Shown: piece by piece, positions 7,721 through 17,214 of the stretch
How the letters are laid out: each line of letters opens with the position of its first letter
Position numbering within the stretch: position 1 is the stretch's first letter
DNA from: Micromonospora sp. M71_S20
GTDB taxonomy: Bacteria; Actinomycetota; Actinomycetes; Mycobacteriales; Micromonosporaceae
DNA length: 64,000 nucleotides
Assembly: GCF_003664255.1 (NCBI RefSeq)
Contig: NZ_RCCV01000001.1
Span: 4,216,001 to 4,280,000 of the forward strand
Direction of reading: 5' to 3'
Translations under genes and position numbers: made by a program
Notes under the pieces: generated by a model
What the model saw: the letters and a program-made list of their open reading frames with translations, nothing else
Database searches by the model: none
What the model was told of the DNA's origin: nothing

Positions 7721-9295
7721 ATGGGCGACTACGGCCATCCGCTGGCCTTCGGGGCGTTCCTGACACCCGGCAACGCCGAGCCGGGGCGGGTGGTGGGCCT
7801 CGCCGTGCTGGCCGAGCAGGTCGGGTTCGACCTGGTCACCTTCCAGGACCACCCGTACCAGCCCGCGTTCCTCGACACGTGGACGCTGATGAGCTTCGTG
7901 GCCGCCCGGACCGGCACGGTGCGGCTGGCCGCCAACGTGACCAACCTGCCGCTGCGCCCGCCGGCCGTCCTGGCCCGCAGTGTGGCGAGTCTCGACCTGC
8001 TCAGCGGTGGCCGGGTGGAGCTCGGCCTGGGCGCCGGCGCGTTCTGGGAGGCCATCGAGGCGATGGGCGGGCGCCGGCTCTCCCCCGGGCAGGGCGTGCG
8101 GGCCCTCGCCGAGGCGATCGACGTCGTCCGCCAGGTCTGGGACGTCGAGGCGCGCGGCGGCGTCCGGGTCGACGGCGAGTTCCACCGGGTGCTCGGCGCG
8201 AAGCGGGGCCCCGCCCCCGCCCACGACGTGGGCATCTGGCTCGGCGCGTACAAGCCGCGGATGCTGGCCTTGACCGGCAGTCGGGCCGACGGGTGGCTGC
8301 CGTCGCTGGGCTACCTGCAACCCGGCGACCTCGGCAGGGGCAACACGATCATCGACGACTCCGCCCGGGAGGCCGGCCGCGACCCGGCCGACGTGCGCCG
8401 CCTGCTCAACGTCACCGGCCGCTTCGCCCCCGTCGGCCGGGGACCGCTCGACGGCCCCGCCGAGCAGTGGGCCGAGGAGCTGGCGGACCTGGCGCTCAGC
8501 GACGGGATCAGCACCTTCATCCTGGGCAGCGACGATCCCGAGGACCTGCGGCGCTTCGCCGCCGAGGTCGCCCCCGCCGTACGCGAACTCGTGGCCGGCG
8601 AGCGCGCGGCCGGCACCCCGCCCGCCGCGGCCCCGGCGGCGCCCGGGCCGGCCCCGGCGGAGGCGCCGGCCGTTCCCCGCCCGCCCGCCGGCGCCGGATC
8701 CTTCGCCGTCGTCCCGACGCCCGACGACGGCGTGCGCCGCAGCGCGATCCGGGTCTGGGACGAGACCACGCGGCCCACCGGCCCCACGCCGGACCCGGCA
8801 CGCACCTACACCCCGCACGACCAGGCCGGCGCCCAGCACCTGATCGACGTGCACGACGGGTTGCGCGCCGAGCTGACCCGGCTGTACGACCTGGTGGAGC
8901 AGGTGGGCGCCGGGCTGCTCGACGCGGGCACGGCCCGCTCGCACATCAACACGATGACCATCCGGCAGAACAAGTGGACCCTGGGCACGTACTGCGAGTC
9001 GTACTGCCGGGTGGTCACCACCCACCACACGCTGGAGGACCGGGGCATCTTCCCGCACCTGCGCGGGGGCGACGCCCGCCTCGCCCCGGTGCTGGACCGG
9101 CTGGAGCAGGAGCACCACGCGATCCACGACGTGCTGGAGCGGGTGGACCGGGCGCTGGTCGCGTTCGTCTCCGTCGCCGACGGGATGGCCGAGCTCCGCG
9201 CGGCGGTCGACCTGCTCAGCGACACGCTGCTGTCCCACCTCGCGTACGAGGAACGCGAGCTCGTCGAGCCGATCGCCCGGCTCGGGCTGAACTGA
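7721..9295 (+). CDS. Luciferase-like flavin-dependent oxidoreductase fused to a hemerythrin-like domain
   Basis: 524-residue two-domain protein; ATG 7721 is preceded by GGAAGGGA. Residues 1-300 are a TIM-barrel luciferase-like (LLM) domain (FGAFLTPGN, GGRVELGLGAGAFWEAIEAMG, IWLGAYKPRML) of the kind that uses F420 or FMN. A Pro/Ala-rich linker (about 300-350) joins it to a hemerythrin HHE domain (about 375-520) with the ligand pattern IDVHDGL, TTHHTLEDRGIFPHL, LEQEHHAIHDVLE and LSHLAYEERELVEP, consistent with a di-iron four-helix bundle. Such iron sites bind O2, NO or act as redox sensors. The combination suggests coupling of flavin/F420 chemistry to O2 or NO; that role is inference. Confidence 0.88.
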   Translation: MGDYGHPLAFGAFLTPGNAEPGRVVGLAVLAEQVGFDLVTFQDHPYQPAFLDTWTLMSFVAARTGTVRLAANVTNLPLRPPAVLARSVASLDLLSGGRVELGLGAGAFWEAIEAMGGRRLSPGQGVRALAEAIDVVRQVWDVEARGGVRVDGEFHRVLGAKRGPAPAHDVGIWLGAYKPRMLALTGSRADGWLPSLGYLQPGDLGRGNTIIDDSAREAGRDPADVRRLLNVTGRFAPVGRGPLDGPAEQWAEELADLALSDGISTFILGSDDPEDLRRFAAEVAPAVRELVAGERAAGTPPAAAPAAPGPAPAEAPAVPRPPAGAGSFAVVPTPDDGVRRSAIRVWDETTRPTGPTPDPARTYTPHDQAGAQHLIDVHDGLRAELTRLYDLVEQVGAGLLDAGTARSHINTMTIRQNKWTLGTYCESYCRVVTTHHTLEDRGIFPHLRGGDARLAPVLDRLEQEHHAIHDVLERVDRALVAFVSVADGMAELRAAVDLLSDTLLSHLAYEERELVEPIARLGLN

Positions 9296-9336
9296 ACCGG
9301 CCGTCGCGCGGCGCCCGCGTGGCGGAGGATCGGGGC

Positions 9337-9768
9337 ATGCAGCGACGACCCGGGCGGGGGCACCGCCGCCTGCCGCACACCGCCGACGTCCGCATCGAGG
9401 CGTGGGCGCCGAGCCGGGAGGAGTGCGTCGCCGAGGCGGTCGCCGCGCTGGTCGACACGTTCGTCGACCCCGCCGGGGCGCGGCCGGGTCCGCAGCGGGA
9501 GTTCCGCGCGCCGCCCGGCGACGACGACGCGGACCTGCTGGTGGGCGTACTCGACGAGGTGATCTTCCGGATGGAGACGGCGGGTGAGCTGCCGCTGCGC
9601 ACCGACGTGGCCGACGACGGCGCCGGCGGCCTGGTGGTGCGCTGGCGCACGGCGGACACCGACGCCGTCGAGCTGGTCGGCGCGGTGCCGAAGGCCGTCT
9701 CCCTGCACGCGCTGCGCTTCGGCCCCGACGTCGAGGGCTGGTGCTGCGCGGTGACGCTGGACGTGTGA
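9337..9768 (+). CDS. Archease-family protein
   Basis: 143-residue protein with the archease pattern: HRRLPHTADVRIEAWAPS near the N-terminus, an acidic DDDADLLVGVLDEVIFRMET helix and the closing VPKAVSLHALRF segment. The conserved Asp in HTADVRI and the terminal acidic residues are the metal-binding positions in known archeases. Archease stimulates guanylylation and turnover of the RNA ligase RtcB, whose gene lies convergently 63 bp downstream. It is close behind the LLM-hemerythrin gene (41 bp), probably without a functional link. Confidence 0.85.
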   Translation: MQRRPGRGHRRLPHTADVRIEAWAPSREECVAEAVAALVDTFVDPAGARPGPQREFRAPPGDDDADLLVGVLDEVIFRMETAGELPLRTDVADDGAGGLVVRWRTADTDAVELVGAVPKAVSLHALRFGPDVEGWCCAVTLDV

Positions 9769-9785
9769 GCCGCCCGCTCGGCCCC

Positions 9786-9849
9786 GCACCACGCCGCCTG
9801 CCGCTCAGCCCTGCACCACGCCGCGTGCCGCTCAGCCCTTCACCACGCC
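9786..9849. repeat. 27-bp tandem repeat at the 3' end of rtcB
   Basis: Two adjacent 27-bp units (9786-9812 and 9813-9839) differ at one base, and a third partial unit continues into the rtcB coding end. Read on the minus strand, each unit holds GVV-K/Q-G followed by a stop and a few bases, so the array is a tandem duplication of the rtcB termination region. Ribosomes stop at the first copy (9834-9832); the extra copies fill the gap to the archease gene. Replication slippage is the likely cause. Confidence 0.8.
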
Positions 9850-11250
9850 GAGCGGGACCAGCCGGGCCACCTTCCGGCAGAGCCCGGCGCCCTCGGCGGC
9901 CGCCACCACCGCCGAGACGTCCTTGTACGCCGTCGGCATCTCCTCGGCCAGACCGCGCCGGGACGCCCCGCGCACCGCGATCTCCTGCGCCTCCAACTGG
10001 GCACGCGGGTCCAGCCCGCGCTCCGACCTCACGGCCTGCTTGCGGCTCTGCACCCGGCCGGCCCCGTGGCAGGTGGACGCGAAGGCCGGCGACCCCGGCA
10101 CGCCGGTGAGCACGTACGAGCCGGTGCCCATGGAGCCGGGGATCAGCACCGGCTGGCCCACGTCCCGCAGGTCGCCGGGCAGGTCGTCGTGGCCGGGCGG
10201 CAGCGCGCGCGTGGCCCCCTTGCGGTGTACGCACAGCGCGCGCCGCGCGCCGTCGACGCCGTGCGTCTCGATCTTCGCGAGGTTGTGCGAGATGTCGTAG
10301 ACCAGGTCGAGCCGGCTGCCGGTGACCCGGGCGAAGACCTTCCGGGCGGCGTCGGTCAGCAGTTGCCGGTTGGCCCGGGCGTAGTTGGCGGCGGCGGCCA
10401 TCGCGCCCAGGTAGGCGCGGCCCTCGTCGGAGGTGACCGGGGCGCAGGCGAGCTGGCGGTCCGGCACCTCGATGCCGTGGCGGGCCATCACCTTCTCCAT
10501 CTTCCGCACGTAGTCGGTGCAGATCTGGTGGCCCAGCCCCCGGGAGCCGCAGTGGATCATCACGCAGACCTGGCCGGGGCGCAGCCCGAAGGCGGTGGCG
10601 GCGGTGTCGTCGTACACCTCCTCGACGGCCTGCACCTCCAGGAAGTGGTTGCCGGAGCCGAGGCTGCCGACCTGGCGCGCGCCGCGCTCGATCGCCCGCT
10701 CGCTGACCCGCGCCGGATCGGCGTCACCGACGGCGCCGGCGTCCTCGCAGCGGTACAGGTCCCGCTCGACGCCGAAGCCGCGCTCCACCGCGTAGCGGGA
10801 GCCGCCGCGCAGCACCGCGTCGAGTTCCGCGCGCGTCGACAGCTGCCACACCGCGCCCTTGCCCATGCCGCGCGGGGTCGCCTCGCCCAGCCCGTCCATC
10901 AGCGCGTCCAGTCGGGGCCGCAGCCCGTCGCGGTCGAGGTCGGCGGCGAGCAGCCGGACGCCGCAGGAGATGTCGAAGCCCACCCCGCCGGGCGAGACCA
11001 CGCCGCCGTTCGCGACGTCGGTGGCGGCCACCCCGCCGATCGGGAACCCGTAGCCCCAGTGCACGTCGGGCATGGCGTACGAGGCGTCGACGATGCCGGG
11101 CAGCGTGGCGACGTTCGCGACCTGCTCCAGCGACCTGTCCTCCCCGGCGTCGGGCAGCAGGGACCGGGACGCGAAGACCACCCCCGGCACCCGCATCGGG
11201 TCGTGCCGGTCGATCCGGAAGCGGTACGGCGACTCCTCGACCAGCTCCAT
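9832..11250 (-). CDS. rtcB: RNA-splicing ligase RtcB
   Basis: 472-residue Mn2+/GTP-dependent RNA ligase that joins 2',3'-cyclic phosphate or 3'-phosphate ends to 5'-OH ends. The metal set is present: Asp93 and Cys96 (GFDISCGVR), His202 (GSGNHFLE), His233 (MIHCGSRG) and His322 (DISHN). The nucleophile His354 is in [11 protein letters not shown]. Length and motif order match the standard family, and the C-terminal MPTAYKDV segment is intact. It faces an archease gene, its known activator. The GNAT gene ends 28 bp upstream on the same strand, so the two could share a transcript. A role in RNA repair or tRNA end healing is likely. Confidence 0.95.
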   Translation of the reverse strand: MELVEESPYRFRIDRHDPMRVPGVVFASRSLLPDAGEDRSLEQVANVATLPGIVDASYAMPDVHWGYGFPIGGVAATDVANGGVVSPGGVGFDISCGVRLLAADLDRDGLRPRLDALMDGLGEATPRGMGKGAVWQLSTRAELDAVLRGGSRYAVERGFGVERDLYRCEDAGAVGDADPARVSERAIERGARQVGSLGSGNHFLEVQAVEEVYDDTAATAFGLRPGQVCVMIHCGSRGLGHQICTDYVRKMEKVMARHGIEVPDRQLACAPVTSDEGRAYLGAMAAAANYARANRQLLTDAARKVFARVTGSRLDLVYDISHNLAKIETHGVDGARRALCVHRKGATRALPPGHDDLPGDLRDVGQPVLIPGSMGTGSYVLTGVPGSPAFASTCHGAGRVQSRKQAVRSERGLDPRAQLEAQEIAVRGASRRGLAEEMPTAYKDVSAVVAAAEGAGLCRKVARLVPLGVVKG

Positions 11251-11278
11251 TCCCGGCGGCTACCCGGGCGGGCCGCCC

Positions 11279-11893
11279 TTACACCCGCTCGCCGGCGGCC
11301 GGCCGCCGCATCGCCCAGACGTCGGGTCCGCCGTCGGGCACCCGGGCCTGGCCGGTGACCGCGAAGCCCAGCCGCCGGTAGAACCGCACGTTCGGCTCCG
11401 ACGAGGTCTCCAACACGGCGGGCAGGCCGGCGCGGTCGGCCTCGGCCAGGCCGGGCCGCAGCACCCGGGCGCCCAGCCCCCGGCCCTGGTCGGTCCGGCG
11501 CACGCCGACGGTGGCGAGCAGGAACGCCGGCTCGGCCGACCGCAGCGAGGCGCAGGCCGCGTCGGCGGCGTGCAGCGCCGACTGCCGGTCGCCGGCCAAC
11601 TCGGCGTTGCGCGCCGCGACACCGGCCCAGGCCTCATCCGGCACCGGCCGGTCCGGGCGCAGCCAGACCGCCACCGCCGCCGGCCGGCCGTCGGCGTCCA
11701 CCGCCGCCCAGACGTCGCCGTAGGGCAGCCCGACGGCGGCGACGGTGCCGGCGAACATCGCCCCCAACCGCTCCCGGTGCCGGTCGGCCGCCACCGTCCA
11801 GGCCATCCAGGGGTACCCGTTGAAGGCGTCGGCGAGCACGTCGGCCGCCTCGGCGGTCGACTCCGGCCCGATCCGGCGTACCTCGAACTCCAT
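11279..11893 (-). CDS. GNAT-family N-acetyltransferase
   Basis: 204-residue acetyl-CoA-dependent transferase; ATG 11893 is used because it follows a GGAGGGA ribosome site, although the frame is open further upstream. The acetyl-CoA loop is clear in the C-terminal half: LATVGVRRTDQGRGLGARVL (Q/RxxGxG/A), followed by LETSSEPNVRFYRRLGF, typical of the C-terminal beta-alpha unit. The N-terminal half has ADVLADAFNGYPWMAWT, as seen in a common actinobacterial GNAT group. Acceptor unknown. It is followed at 28 bp by rtcB. Confidence 0.88.
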   Translation of the reverse strand: MEFEVRRIGPESTAEAADVLADAFNGYPWMAWTVAADRHRERLGAMFAGTVAAVGLPYGDVWAAVDADGRPAAVAVWLRPDRPVPDEAWAGVAARNAELAGDRQSALHAADAACASLRSAEPAFLLATVGVRRTDQGRGLGARVLRPGLAEADRAGLPAVLETSSEPNVRFYRRLGFAVTGQARVPDGGPDVWAMRRPAAGERV

Positions 11894-12077
11894 GCCGTCC
11901 CTCCCCACGCTCCTCGGCCGGCGACCCGGCACGCGGTGCGTGATCATGCCACGGTACCCGCGCCGGCGTCCCCGGAATATCGGGTCGGGCCGGCCCACCC
12001 GGTCGACGGCCACGGTCTGGGCCGGACCGGTGTCGCCGCAGGCGGCGAACCGGGTGGCGGCGCGGCGGGCACGGTCA

Positions 12078-13433
12078 CTACTCCTGTCCGGTCCTCGCCG
12101 GATCTGCTCCCGACCCGTCCTCGGTCCCCGGCCGCTCCGCGGGCGTGGACCGGCTGGCGGCTGCCGGGCGGTCGGCCCGACGTGAAGGCGGAGCCACCGA
12201 TCGCCGGGCCCGGTGGATCCGGTGCAGCACCCCGTGCCAGGCCGGCGCCTCGCGGGCGTCGTCGAAGGCCCGGGCGATCACGACGTCGGTGGAGGAGTGC
12301 GCCAGGATCGAGATGACGATCGTCAGGGCGACCAGGTGGAACACCTCGTCGCCGGCCGCGATGCCGGACTCGAGCACCAGCAGCCCGTAGACCACGGAGG
12401 CGAAGCCCTTCGGCCCGAACCACATGGCGGCGGCCTGCTCCCGCAGGCCCAGTCCCGAGCGCAGGAACGAGATCCACAACGCGACCGGCCGAGCCACCAC
12501 GATTGCCAGCACGGCGAAGACCCAGCCGGTCCAGGAGATCTCGCCGAGGAACTCCACCGAGATCAGCGCCCCGAACACCAGCAGTGCGGCCAGCTTCAGC
12601 AGCTCCGCCACGTTCTCCCCGAAGTGCTCGAACGCCGCCCGCTGCCGCGGCCCGAAGGTGGCCACGGTGATCCCGGCGGCGAACGCCGCCAGGAACAGGT
12701 TGCCGTGGGTGGCCTTGCCCAGCGCCAGCACCAGCAGGCCGATCGCCATCCCGTTCAACGGGGCGTACGCCGTCGACGCGGCGAACCAGCGGGTCCGCTC
12801 CAACGCGATCGCCAACAGCGGCACCAGCACCCCGATCAGCAGACCTACCGCCAGTTCGGTGCCCAACTCCCACAGGTGCAGGTCGTCCGAGCCGGCCGCG
12901 ACCGCCAGGAGGACCACCACGAACGGCAGGGCCAGGCCGTCGTTGACGCCGGACTCCACGTTCAGCAGGTGCCGCAGCCGCGCCGGGACCTTGTCGTTGC
13001 CGACCAGTGCGGCGGCGAAGACCGGATCGGTCGGGGCGAGGATGGCCCCGACCAGCAGCGCCTCCGGCCAGTCCAGACCGGCCACGTAGTGCGCCAGCAC
13101 CGCCGTCACCAGCAGGGTCAGCGGCAGACCCCAACCCAACGCCCGACCGGGCAACCGCCACGCCGAGCGCAGGTCGGCCCAGCCCACCCGCATCCCGTCG
13201 GTGAACAGCACCGCGAACAACGCCAGCTCCGCCAACTGGGCCACGATCGGCGAGTCGGCCCGCAGATGCAGCACACCCCCGGTGTCCTCGCCCAACAGGA
13301 AGCCGGCGACCAGGAACAGCGCCGCCGTGGAGAGGATGGTGCGGTGGGCCAGCGCCGACACGAGCACGGCAGCCAGCAGGACAGCGGCGAAGCACAGCAG
13401 CAGCACAGGGAGACCTTCCGGGGCGCGGACCAT
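12078..13433 (-). CDS. CPA1/NhaP-type cation:proton antiporter
   Basis: About 451 residues with 11-13 membrane segments, exchanging Na+ or K+ for H+. Diagnostic motifs are VGAILAPTDPVFAAALVG and the ion-site pattern LLNVESGVNDGLALPFVVV; the unwound-helix region FGPKGFASVVYGLLVLE is also typical. A hydrophilic C-terminal tail of about 60 residues rich in Arg, Pro and Ser is cytoplasmic and may be regulatory. The start is placed at ATG 13433, just before the first membrane helix, with GGGAAG upstream; ATG 13481 is an alternative. It is divergent from the ABC exporter at 13631. A role in pH or salt homeostasis is inferred from the family. Confidence 0.88.
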   Translation of the reverse strand: MVRAPEGLPVLLLCFAAVLLAAVLVSALAHRTILSTAALFLVAGFLLGEDTGGVLHLRADSPIVAQLAELALFAVLFTDGMRVGWADLRSAWRLPGRALGWGLPLTLLVTAVLAHYVAGLDWPEALLVGAILAPTDPVFAAALVGNDKVPARLRHLLNVESGVNDGLALPFVVVLLAVAAGSDDLHLWELGTELAVGLLIGVLVPLLAIALERTRWFAASTAYAPLNGMAIGLLVLALGKATHGNLFLAAFAAGITVATFGPRQRAAFEHFGENVAELLKLAALLVFGALISVEFLGEISWTGWVFAVLAIVVARPVALWISFLRSGLGLREQAAAMWFGPKGFASVVYGLLVLESGIAAGDEVFHLVALTIVISILAHSSTDVVIARAFDDAREAPAWHGVLHRIHRARRSVAPPSRRADRPAAASRSTPAERPGTEDGSGADPARTGQE

Positions 13434-13630
13434 CACGGTGCCGACCAGACTTCCCGGCGCTCCACAGATCCCGGCGATCATACCGACAGCCGGCGCGGCG
13501 ACGCACCGGCCGCTTCGCCGGCGCCGGGCGAACGGGCACTTCCCCGGCGTGACGCGGCGCAGTACGGTGAGGACGGTGCGCCGGGAAGCCTGGTCGGCAG
13601 TCGTGACACGTCGTCGACCGGAGGAATCCT

Positions 13631-14515
13631 GTGGCCACACCCGCGGTTCGCACGCAGCACCTGAGCAAGCGCTACGGGAAGGTGCTCGCCCTCGACGGGC
13701 TGGAGCTGACCGTGCCGGCCGGCGAGGTGTTCGGGTTCCTTGGCCCGAACGGCGCCGGGAAGTCCACCACGATCCGGCTGCTGCTGGGCCTGGCCCGGCC
13801 CACCACCGGCCGGGCGTGGATCTTCGACACCGACGCCGGCGACGTCGCCGCCCATCGCCTGCTGGCCTACGTCCCGGCCGACGTGGCGCTGTGGCCGCAG
13901 CTCACCGGCGCGGAGACCCTCGAGCTGCTCGCCGCCACGGGACCCGGCGTCGACCGCGCCTACCGCGACGAACTCGTGGAGCGGTTCGCCCTCGACCTGT
14001 CCAAACCGGCCCGCACCTACTCGACCGGCAACCGGCAGAAGATCGCGCTCGTCGCCGCGTTCGCCACGCGCGCGCCGTTGCTGGTCCTCGACGAGCCGAC
14101 GAGCGGGCTGGACCCGTTGATGGAGCGGGAGTTCCGCCGTGCCGTCGCGGTCGCCCGCGACCGCGGCCAGACCACGTTCCTCTGCTCGCACCAACTGGCG
14201 GAGGTCGAAGCGATCTGCGACCGGGTGGCGATCCTGCGCGCCGGCCGGCTCGTCGACGTCGCCACCGTCGACGAGCTGCGCCGCCTGCACCGTACCGAGG
14301 TGACCGCCCGGTTCACCGGCCCCGTACCCGACCTGTCCGGTGCGGCCGGAGTCGACATCGTCGCGCAGGACGGCGGGACGCTCAGCTTCTCCCTGACCGG
14401 GCCACCCGCACCGGCGCTACGCGCCCTCGCCGCCGCCGACGTCACCGCCCTCACCGTCCGGGAGCCGAGCCTGGAGGAGATCTTCCTCGACTACTACGGC
14501 GAGACCGCCCGATGA
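13631..14515 (+). CDS. ABC exporter ATP-binding subunit
   Basis: 294-residue ATPase starting at GTG 13631 after GGAGGAATCC. Walker A is GFLGPNGAGKSTT (about 37-49), Walker B plus catalytic Glu is PLLVLDEPTSGLDP, and the switch His is in FLCSHQLAEVEAI. The signature is the weak variant YSTGNRQKI, as is common in DrrA/CcmA-like drug exporter ATPases, and a C-terminal domain ends with REPSLEEIFLDYYG, another mark of that group. Its stop overlaps the permease start as ATGA, so the two subunits are made together. Drug or lipid export is likely; substrate unknown. Confidence 0.93.
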   Translation: MATPAVRTQHLSKRYGKVLALDGLELTVPAGEVFGFLGPNGAGKSTTIRLLLGLARPTTGRAWIFDTDAGDVAAHRLLAYVPADVALWPQLTGAETLELLAATGPGVDRAYRDELVERFALDLSKPARTYSTGNRQKIALVAAFATRAPLLVLDEPTSGLDPLMEREFRRAVAVARDRGQTTFLCSHQLAEVEAICDRVAILRAGRLVDVATVDELRRLHRTEVTARFTGPVPDLSGAAGVDIVAQDGGTLSFSLTGPPAPALRALAAADVTALTVREPSLEEIFLDYYGETAR

Positions 14516-16137
14516 CCGCCGCCCTGCCAATGGCCGGCCGCACCGCGGACACCGCCGCCCGGCGGGCGGTCACCCGCCTGGCCGTACGCCAGGTACGCCG
14601 GGGCGCACTCGTCGTGCTCGCCGTGACCGTCGGCATGTCGACGCTGGTCGCCGCCACCCACGCCAGGACCGTCGGGGACGCTCTCGACGCGGGCGCGCTC
14701 GCCGTCCTGGCCCGCAACCCGGCGATCCGGACCCTGTTCGGCGAGCCGGTCGCCCTCGAGACCGCCGGCGGTTTCACCGTCTGGCGGACCGGCACCATAC
14801 TCGCCGTCCTGCTGTCGGTGTGGGGGCTGCTCGCGACCACCCGCATCACCCGCGGCGAGGAGGCGGCGGGCCGGTGGGACCTCCTGCTCGCCGGCCGGCT
14901 GGGCCCGGCCGCGGTGCTCGGCCGGCACCTCGCGGTGCTGGCGGTCGCGGCGGCCCTGACCGCGGCCACGCTCACCGCGGCGCTCGTCGCGGTCGGCACC
15001 CCCGCCCGCGGAGCGGCCCTGCACGCCGCCGGGCTGGCGCTGGTCGTCACGGTGGCCGTCGCGGCGGCCGCCCTCGCCGCCCAGGTCTTCCCCACCCGGG
15101 CCACGGCGACCGGGGCCACGCTGGCGTTTCTCGGCGTCGGGCTGCTCGCCCGAATGGTCGGTGACGGCGTCGCCTCGCTCGGCTGGCTGCGCTGGCTGCC
15201 TCCGTACGGGCCACTGGCCCTGACCCGCCCCTACCGGGACGACCGGGTGTCCCCCCTGATCGTGCTGGCGTTCGCCACGGTCGTCCTCTCCGCCGCCGCG
15301 CTCACCCTGGCGCGCCGGCGGGACGTCCGCGACGGACTGCTCTCCCCCGCCGCTGGCCGGCCGCCCCGTCTGCGGCTGCTCGGCTCGGTGGAGGCCTTCG
15401 CCGTCCGGCGGATGCTGCGGCCGCTCGCCGGCTGGTCGGCGGGCGTGGGCGCGTACTTTCTGTTGATCGGCGTGCTCACGGTGTCCCTGACCGACTTCCT
15501 CGGCGACAACCCCCGCTTCGCCGATCTCGCCGCACGGGCGGGCTTCGCCGGTCTCGACTCCGCCCGCGGGTACGCCGCCACCCTGTTCGCGCTGCTCGCC
15601 GTGCCGGTCGGCGCCTTCGCCGCCGTCCGCGTCGCCGCCTTCGCCGCCGCGGAGACCGACGGGCGTCTGACCCTTCTCAACGCCGGCATGGTCCCGCGCG
15701 CCCGGCTGCTCAGCGCGGAGGTCGGCACCACCGCGGTCGGCGCGGCGGTGCTGGTCACCGTCGCCGGCGCGGCGACGTGGCTCGGCGCGGTCGTGGTCGG
15801 CGCGGATCTGCCGCTGGGCGCGGCGTTTGCCGGCACCTGGAACGTCCTTCCGGTGGCGCTGCTCAACCTCGGGGTCGCGGTCCTCGTCCTCGGCCGGACG
15901 CCACACGGGGTGGCGGTCGTGGGCATGGTGCCGGCGGCCGGAGGTTTCCTCCTCAAGGTCATCGCCGACAGCACCGGGGCCGCGAGCTGGGTGAGTTGGC
16001 TCTCGCCGTACACCCACCTCGCGGACGTGCCCCAGGCGACGCCGGACTGGCCCGCCACGGCCGTCATGGTCGGTCTCGCGGGCGCGGCCCTGGCCGTCGG
16101 CACGTTCGGTTACCGGCGACGGGACGTGATGGTCTAA
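14512..16137 (+). CDS. ABC-2-type exporter permease (large, duplicated)
   Basis: 541-residue membrane protein with about 12 hydrophobic segments, twice the usual size of an ABC-2 permease. The two halves look like a duplication: each begins with a charged strand (RLAVRQVRRGALVV and FAVRRMLRPLAGWSAG) and contains a cytoplasmic ERDGRL/EAAGRWDLLLAGRLG-like element. This arrangement matches single-gene permeases of actinobacterial multidrug exporters of the TetAB(46)/antibiotic-exporter type. It begins at ATG 14512 inside the ATPase stop. No TetR or MarR regulator is adjacent. It ends 165 bp from the convergent sugar-ABC operon, with nothing clear in that gap. Confidence 0.85.
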   Translation: MTAALPMAGRTADTAARRAVTRLAVRQVRRGALVVLAVTVGMSTLVAATHARTVGDALDAGALAVLARNPAIRTLFGEPVALETAGGFTVWRTGTILAVLLSVWGLLATTRITRGEEAAGRWDLLLAGRLGPAAVLGRHLAVLAVAAALTAATLTAALVAVGTPARGAALHAAGLALVVTVAVAAAALAAQVFPTRATATGATLAFLGVGLLARMVGDGVASLGWLRWLPPYGPLALTRPYRDDRVSPLIVLAFATVVLSAAALTLARRRDVRDGLLSPAAGRPPRLRLLGSVEAFAVRRMLRPLAGWSAGVGAYFLLIGVLTVSLTDFLGDNPRFADLAARAGFAGLDSARGYAATLFALLAVPVGAFAAVRVAAFAAAETDGRLTLLNAGMVPRARLLSAEVGTTAVGAAVLVTVAGAATWLGAVVVGADLPLGAAFAGTWNVLPVALLNLGVAVLVLGRTPHGVAVVGMVPAAGGFLLKVIADSTGAASWVSWLSPYTHLADVPQATPDWPATAVMVGLAGAALAVGTFGYRRRDVMV

Positions 16138-16302
16138 CCCGCGGGGAGGATGCGACGCCGGCGATCGTCCGCAGCACGGCCGCCGCGACCGCCGGCCGTG
16201 GTGGTGATGTCGTCAAGGTGGCAGCGACCGGGAGCATCCCGGTTCCACCGGGGCGGCGTCAGGGCGGACGGCCCCCGTCGACGGCTACGGTCCCGGGCGA
16301 GG

Positions 16303-17214
16303 TCACACCCGGTAGAAGCCCCGGTAGCGACGGATGAGCCGCCACTGCACCACCACCGCCGCCACGGTCAGCAGGATCATCACCAGGGTCGCGGCGGCGG
16401 CGTAGCCGTAGCGCAGGTACTCGAAGCCGGTGCGGTAGACGAACAGCGACAGGTAGGTGGTGGCGTACGGGGGTGGGCCGCCGTCGGTCACCACGAAGGC
16501 CGGCACGAAGGAGAAGTGCAGGCTCTGGATGGCGTCGCGCACCGCCAGCAGCCCGAGCACGGGCGCCATCAGCGGCAGCGTGACCCGGCGGAACACGTCC
16601 CAGCCGGTGGCGTCCTCGATCGCCGCCATCTCGTAGACGTCGCGGGGCAGCGCGCGGCGGGCGGCCAGCAGCACCACGAAGGTCTCCCCGACGGTGAACA
16701 GGCTCATCAGAATGATCGCCGCGCGGGCGTCGGTCGGGTCGGTGAGCCACTGCGGCGGGGTGCGTCCCAGCGCGGTCAGCCCGTTCTCCCCGCCCGTGCG
16801 CAGCAGCTGGTTGATCGGGCCGTAGAGCGGGTTGAGCAGCCAGAGCCAGAGCAGCCCGTAGGCGATCTCCGGCACCGCGGTCGGCAGCACCGCCGCGGTG
16901 CGGGCGCCGCCGACGCCGACCGCGCGGCGGTGCAGCAGCAGCGCCAGGCCGAGCGCGAAGAGCACCCGCAGCGGTACGGCCACCAGCGCGAAGACCAGCG
17001 AGTTGGTCAGCGACACCCGGAACACCGGGTCGGCCAGCAGCGCCGCGAAGTTGTCCAGCCCCACCCAGCGCGGCGGGCGCAGCAGGTCGTACTCGGTGAA
17101 GGCCAGCGCCAGGGTGACTGCGGCGGGCAGCAGCACCAGCCCGACCAGCCCGACCAGGTACGGCGTCAGCATCAGCGCCAACTGCCGGCGCGAGCGGCGG
17201 TCCGTGCCCGTCAC
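16303..17214 (-). CDS. Sugar ABC transporter permease, MalF type
   Basis: 303-residue permease with six predicted helices and GTG start at 17214, overlapping the ATPase stop by 4 bp. The EAA loop reads YEMAAIEDATGWDVFRRVTLPLM (about 218-240). The N-terminal pattern PYLVGLVGLVLLPAAVTLALAFTEYDLL and VGLDNFAALLADP are those of the first permease of carbohydrate importers (CUT1). It is the last gene of a four-gene operon running from 20454 down to 16303: MalG-type permease, binding protein, ATPase, MalF-type permease. Confidence 0.92.
   Translation of the reverse strand: MTGTDRRSRRQLALMLTPYLVGLVGLVLLPAAVTLALAFTEYDLLRPPRWVGLDNFAALLADPVFRVSLTNSLVFALVAVPLRVLFALGLALLLHRRAVGVGGARTAAVLPTAVPEIAYGLLWLWLLNPLYGPINQLLRTGGENGLTALGRTPPQWLTDPTDARAAIILMSLFTVGETFVVLLAARRALPRDVYEMAAIEDATGWDVFRRVTLPLMAPVLGLLAVRDAIQSLHFSFVPAFVVTDGGPPPYATTYLSLFVYRTGFEYLRYGYAAAATLVMILLTVAAVVVQWRLIRRYRGFYRV

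Noticed and set aside
12213-13664. 483-codon plus-strand frame opposite the CPA1 antiporter gene
   Set aside because: Extremely Gln/Arg/His/Gly-rich, no domain; the minus strand encodes a well-formed antiporter.
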